From NCBI RefSeq assembly GCF_017876625.1, contig NZ_JAGIOH010000001.1, positions 5,229,501-5,293,500 on the forward strand: a stretch of 64,000 nucleotides of DNA, given 5' to 3'. The notes under the pieces were generated by a model. It had not been told where the DNA came from. It did not search any database and saw nothing but the letters and a program-made list of their open reading frames with translations. The position numbers and the translations under genes are program-made. Shown here in pieces: positions 63,976-64,000 of the stretch (position 1 is its first letter; the number at the start of each line of letters is the position of its first letter). Origin of the DNA: Streptomyces syringium. Its GTDB lineage: Bacteria; Actinomycetota; Actinomycetes; Streptomycetales; Streptomycetaceae.

Positions 63976-64000
63976 CGGTTCCTGACCGGGGCTCCGCCCC

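Overview
This is a high-GC actinobacterial chromosome segment, almost certainly from Streptomyces. The evidence is strongly GC-biased codon use, frequent GTG and TTG starts, ATGA-type stop/start overlaps, and the marker genes filP, scy, chiC-chiR-chiS, nucS, icmA and an absC-like regulator. From memory, the gene order follows the conserved core around the S. coelicolor SCO5360-SCO5415 interval. No tRNA, rRNA, CRISPR array or insertion sequence was seen.

Left part (1-15.2 kb), mostly on the + strand: translation and cell-envelope genes (prfA, prmC, a Sua5/YrdC threonylcarbamoyladenylate synthase, a phosphatase-fold protein lacking its nucleophile, a divergent SHMT, a WecA-type glycosyl-1-phosphate transferase) lead into the complete F1Fo ATP synthase operon atpIBEFHAGDC. 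That operon has RNA hairpins between atpH and atpA and between atpD and atpC, and a strong terminator after atpC.

15.2-24.3 kb: a secreted GH18 chitinase with its two-component system sits behind a direct-repeat chitinase operator. It is followed by a membrane protein, a PduO-type cobalamin adenosyltransferase, a drug-type ABC exporter divergent from a TetR regulator, and 3-hydroxybutyryl-CoA dehydrogenase.

24.4-36 kb: a STAS protein without the usual phosphorylatable serine, a membrane-anchored P-loop protein with a Lys-to-Arg Walker A change, the mismatch endonuclease NucS, several conserved small proteins, redox enzymes, and two adjacent paralogous ABC ATPase/permease modules.

36-45 kb: the polar-growth coiled-coil proteins FilP and Scy (here 1606 residues, with repeat units differing by 11 residues), then methylmalonyl-CoA epimerase, a thiolase and MeaB. 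Together with the cobalamin adenosyltransferase (20.4 kb) and isobutyryl-CoA mutase (62.3 kb), these outline B12-dependent acyl-CoA metabolism.

45-56 kb is the most accessory part: an operon of lipoprotein, 27-residue membrane peptide and DUF6766 protein; a secreted ricin-type lectin; an Imm5-like protein; an ECF41 sigma factor with its carboxymuconolactone decarboxylase partner behind a textbook ECF41 promoter; an XRE-DUF397 pair; an AbsC-like MarR regulator; and three overlapping AIM24-family genes.

56-64 kb: DUF3817 and thiamine-binding proteins, a secreted tripeptidyl-aminopeptidase-like hydrolase, an ArsR-type regulator divergent from an MFS transporter, an L7/L12-C-terminal-like small protein, a MarR regulator, a second DUF3817 protein, and icmA behind a 24-nt perfect palindrome.

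A dispersed palindromic intergenic element occurs three times (3.4, 27.6 and 60.8 kb); one copy holds a perfect 70-nt palindrome.
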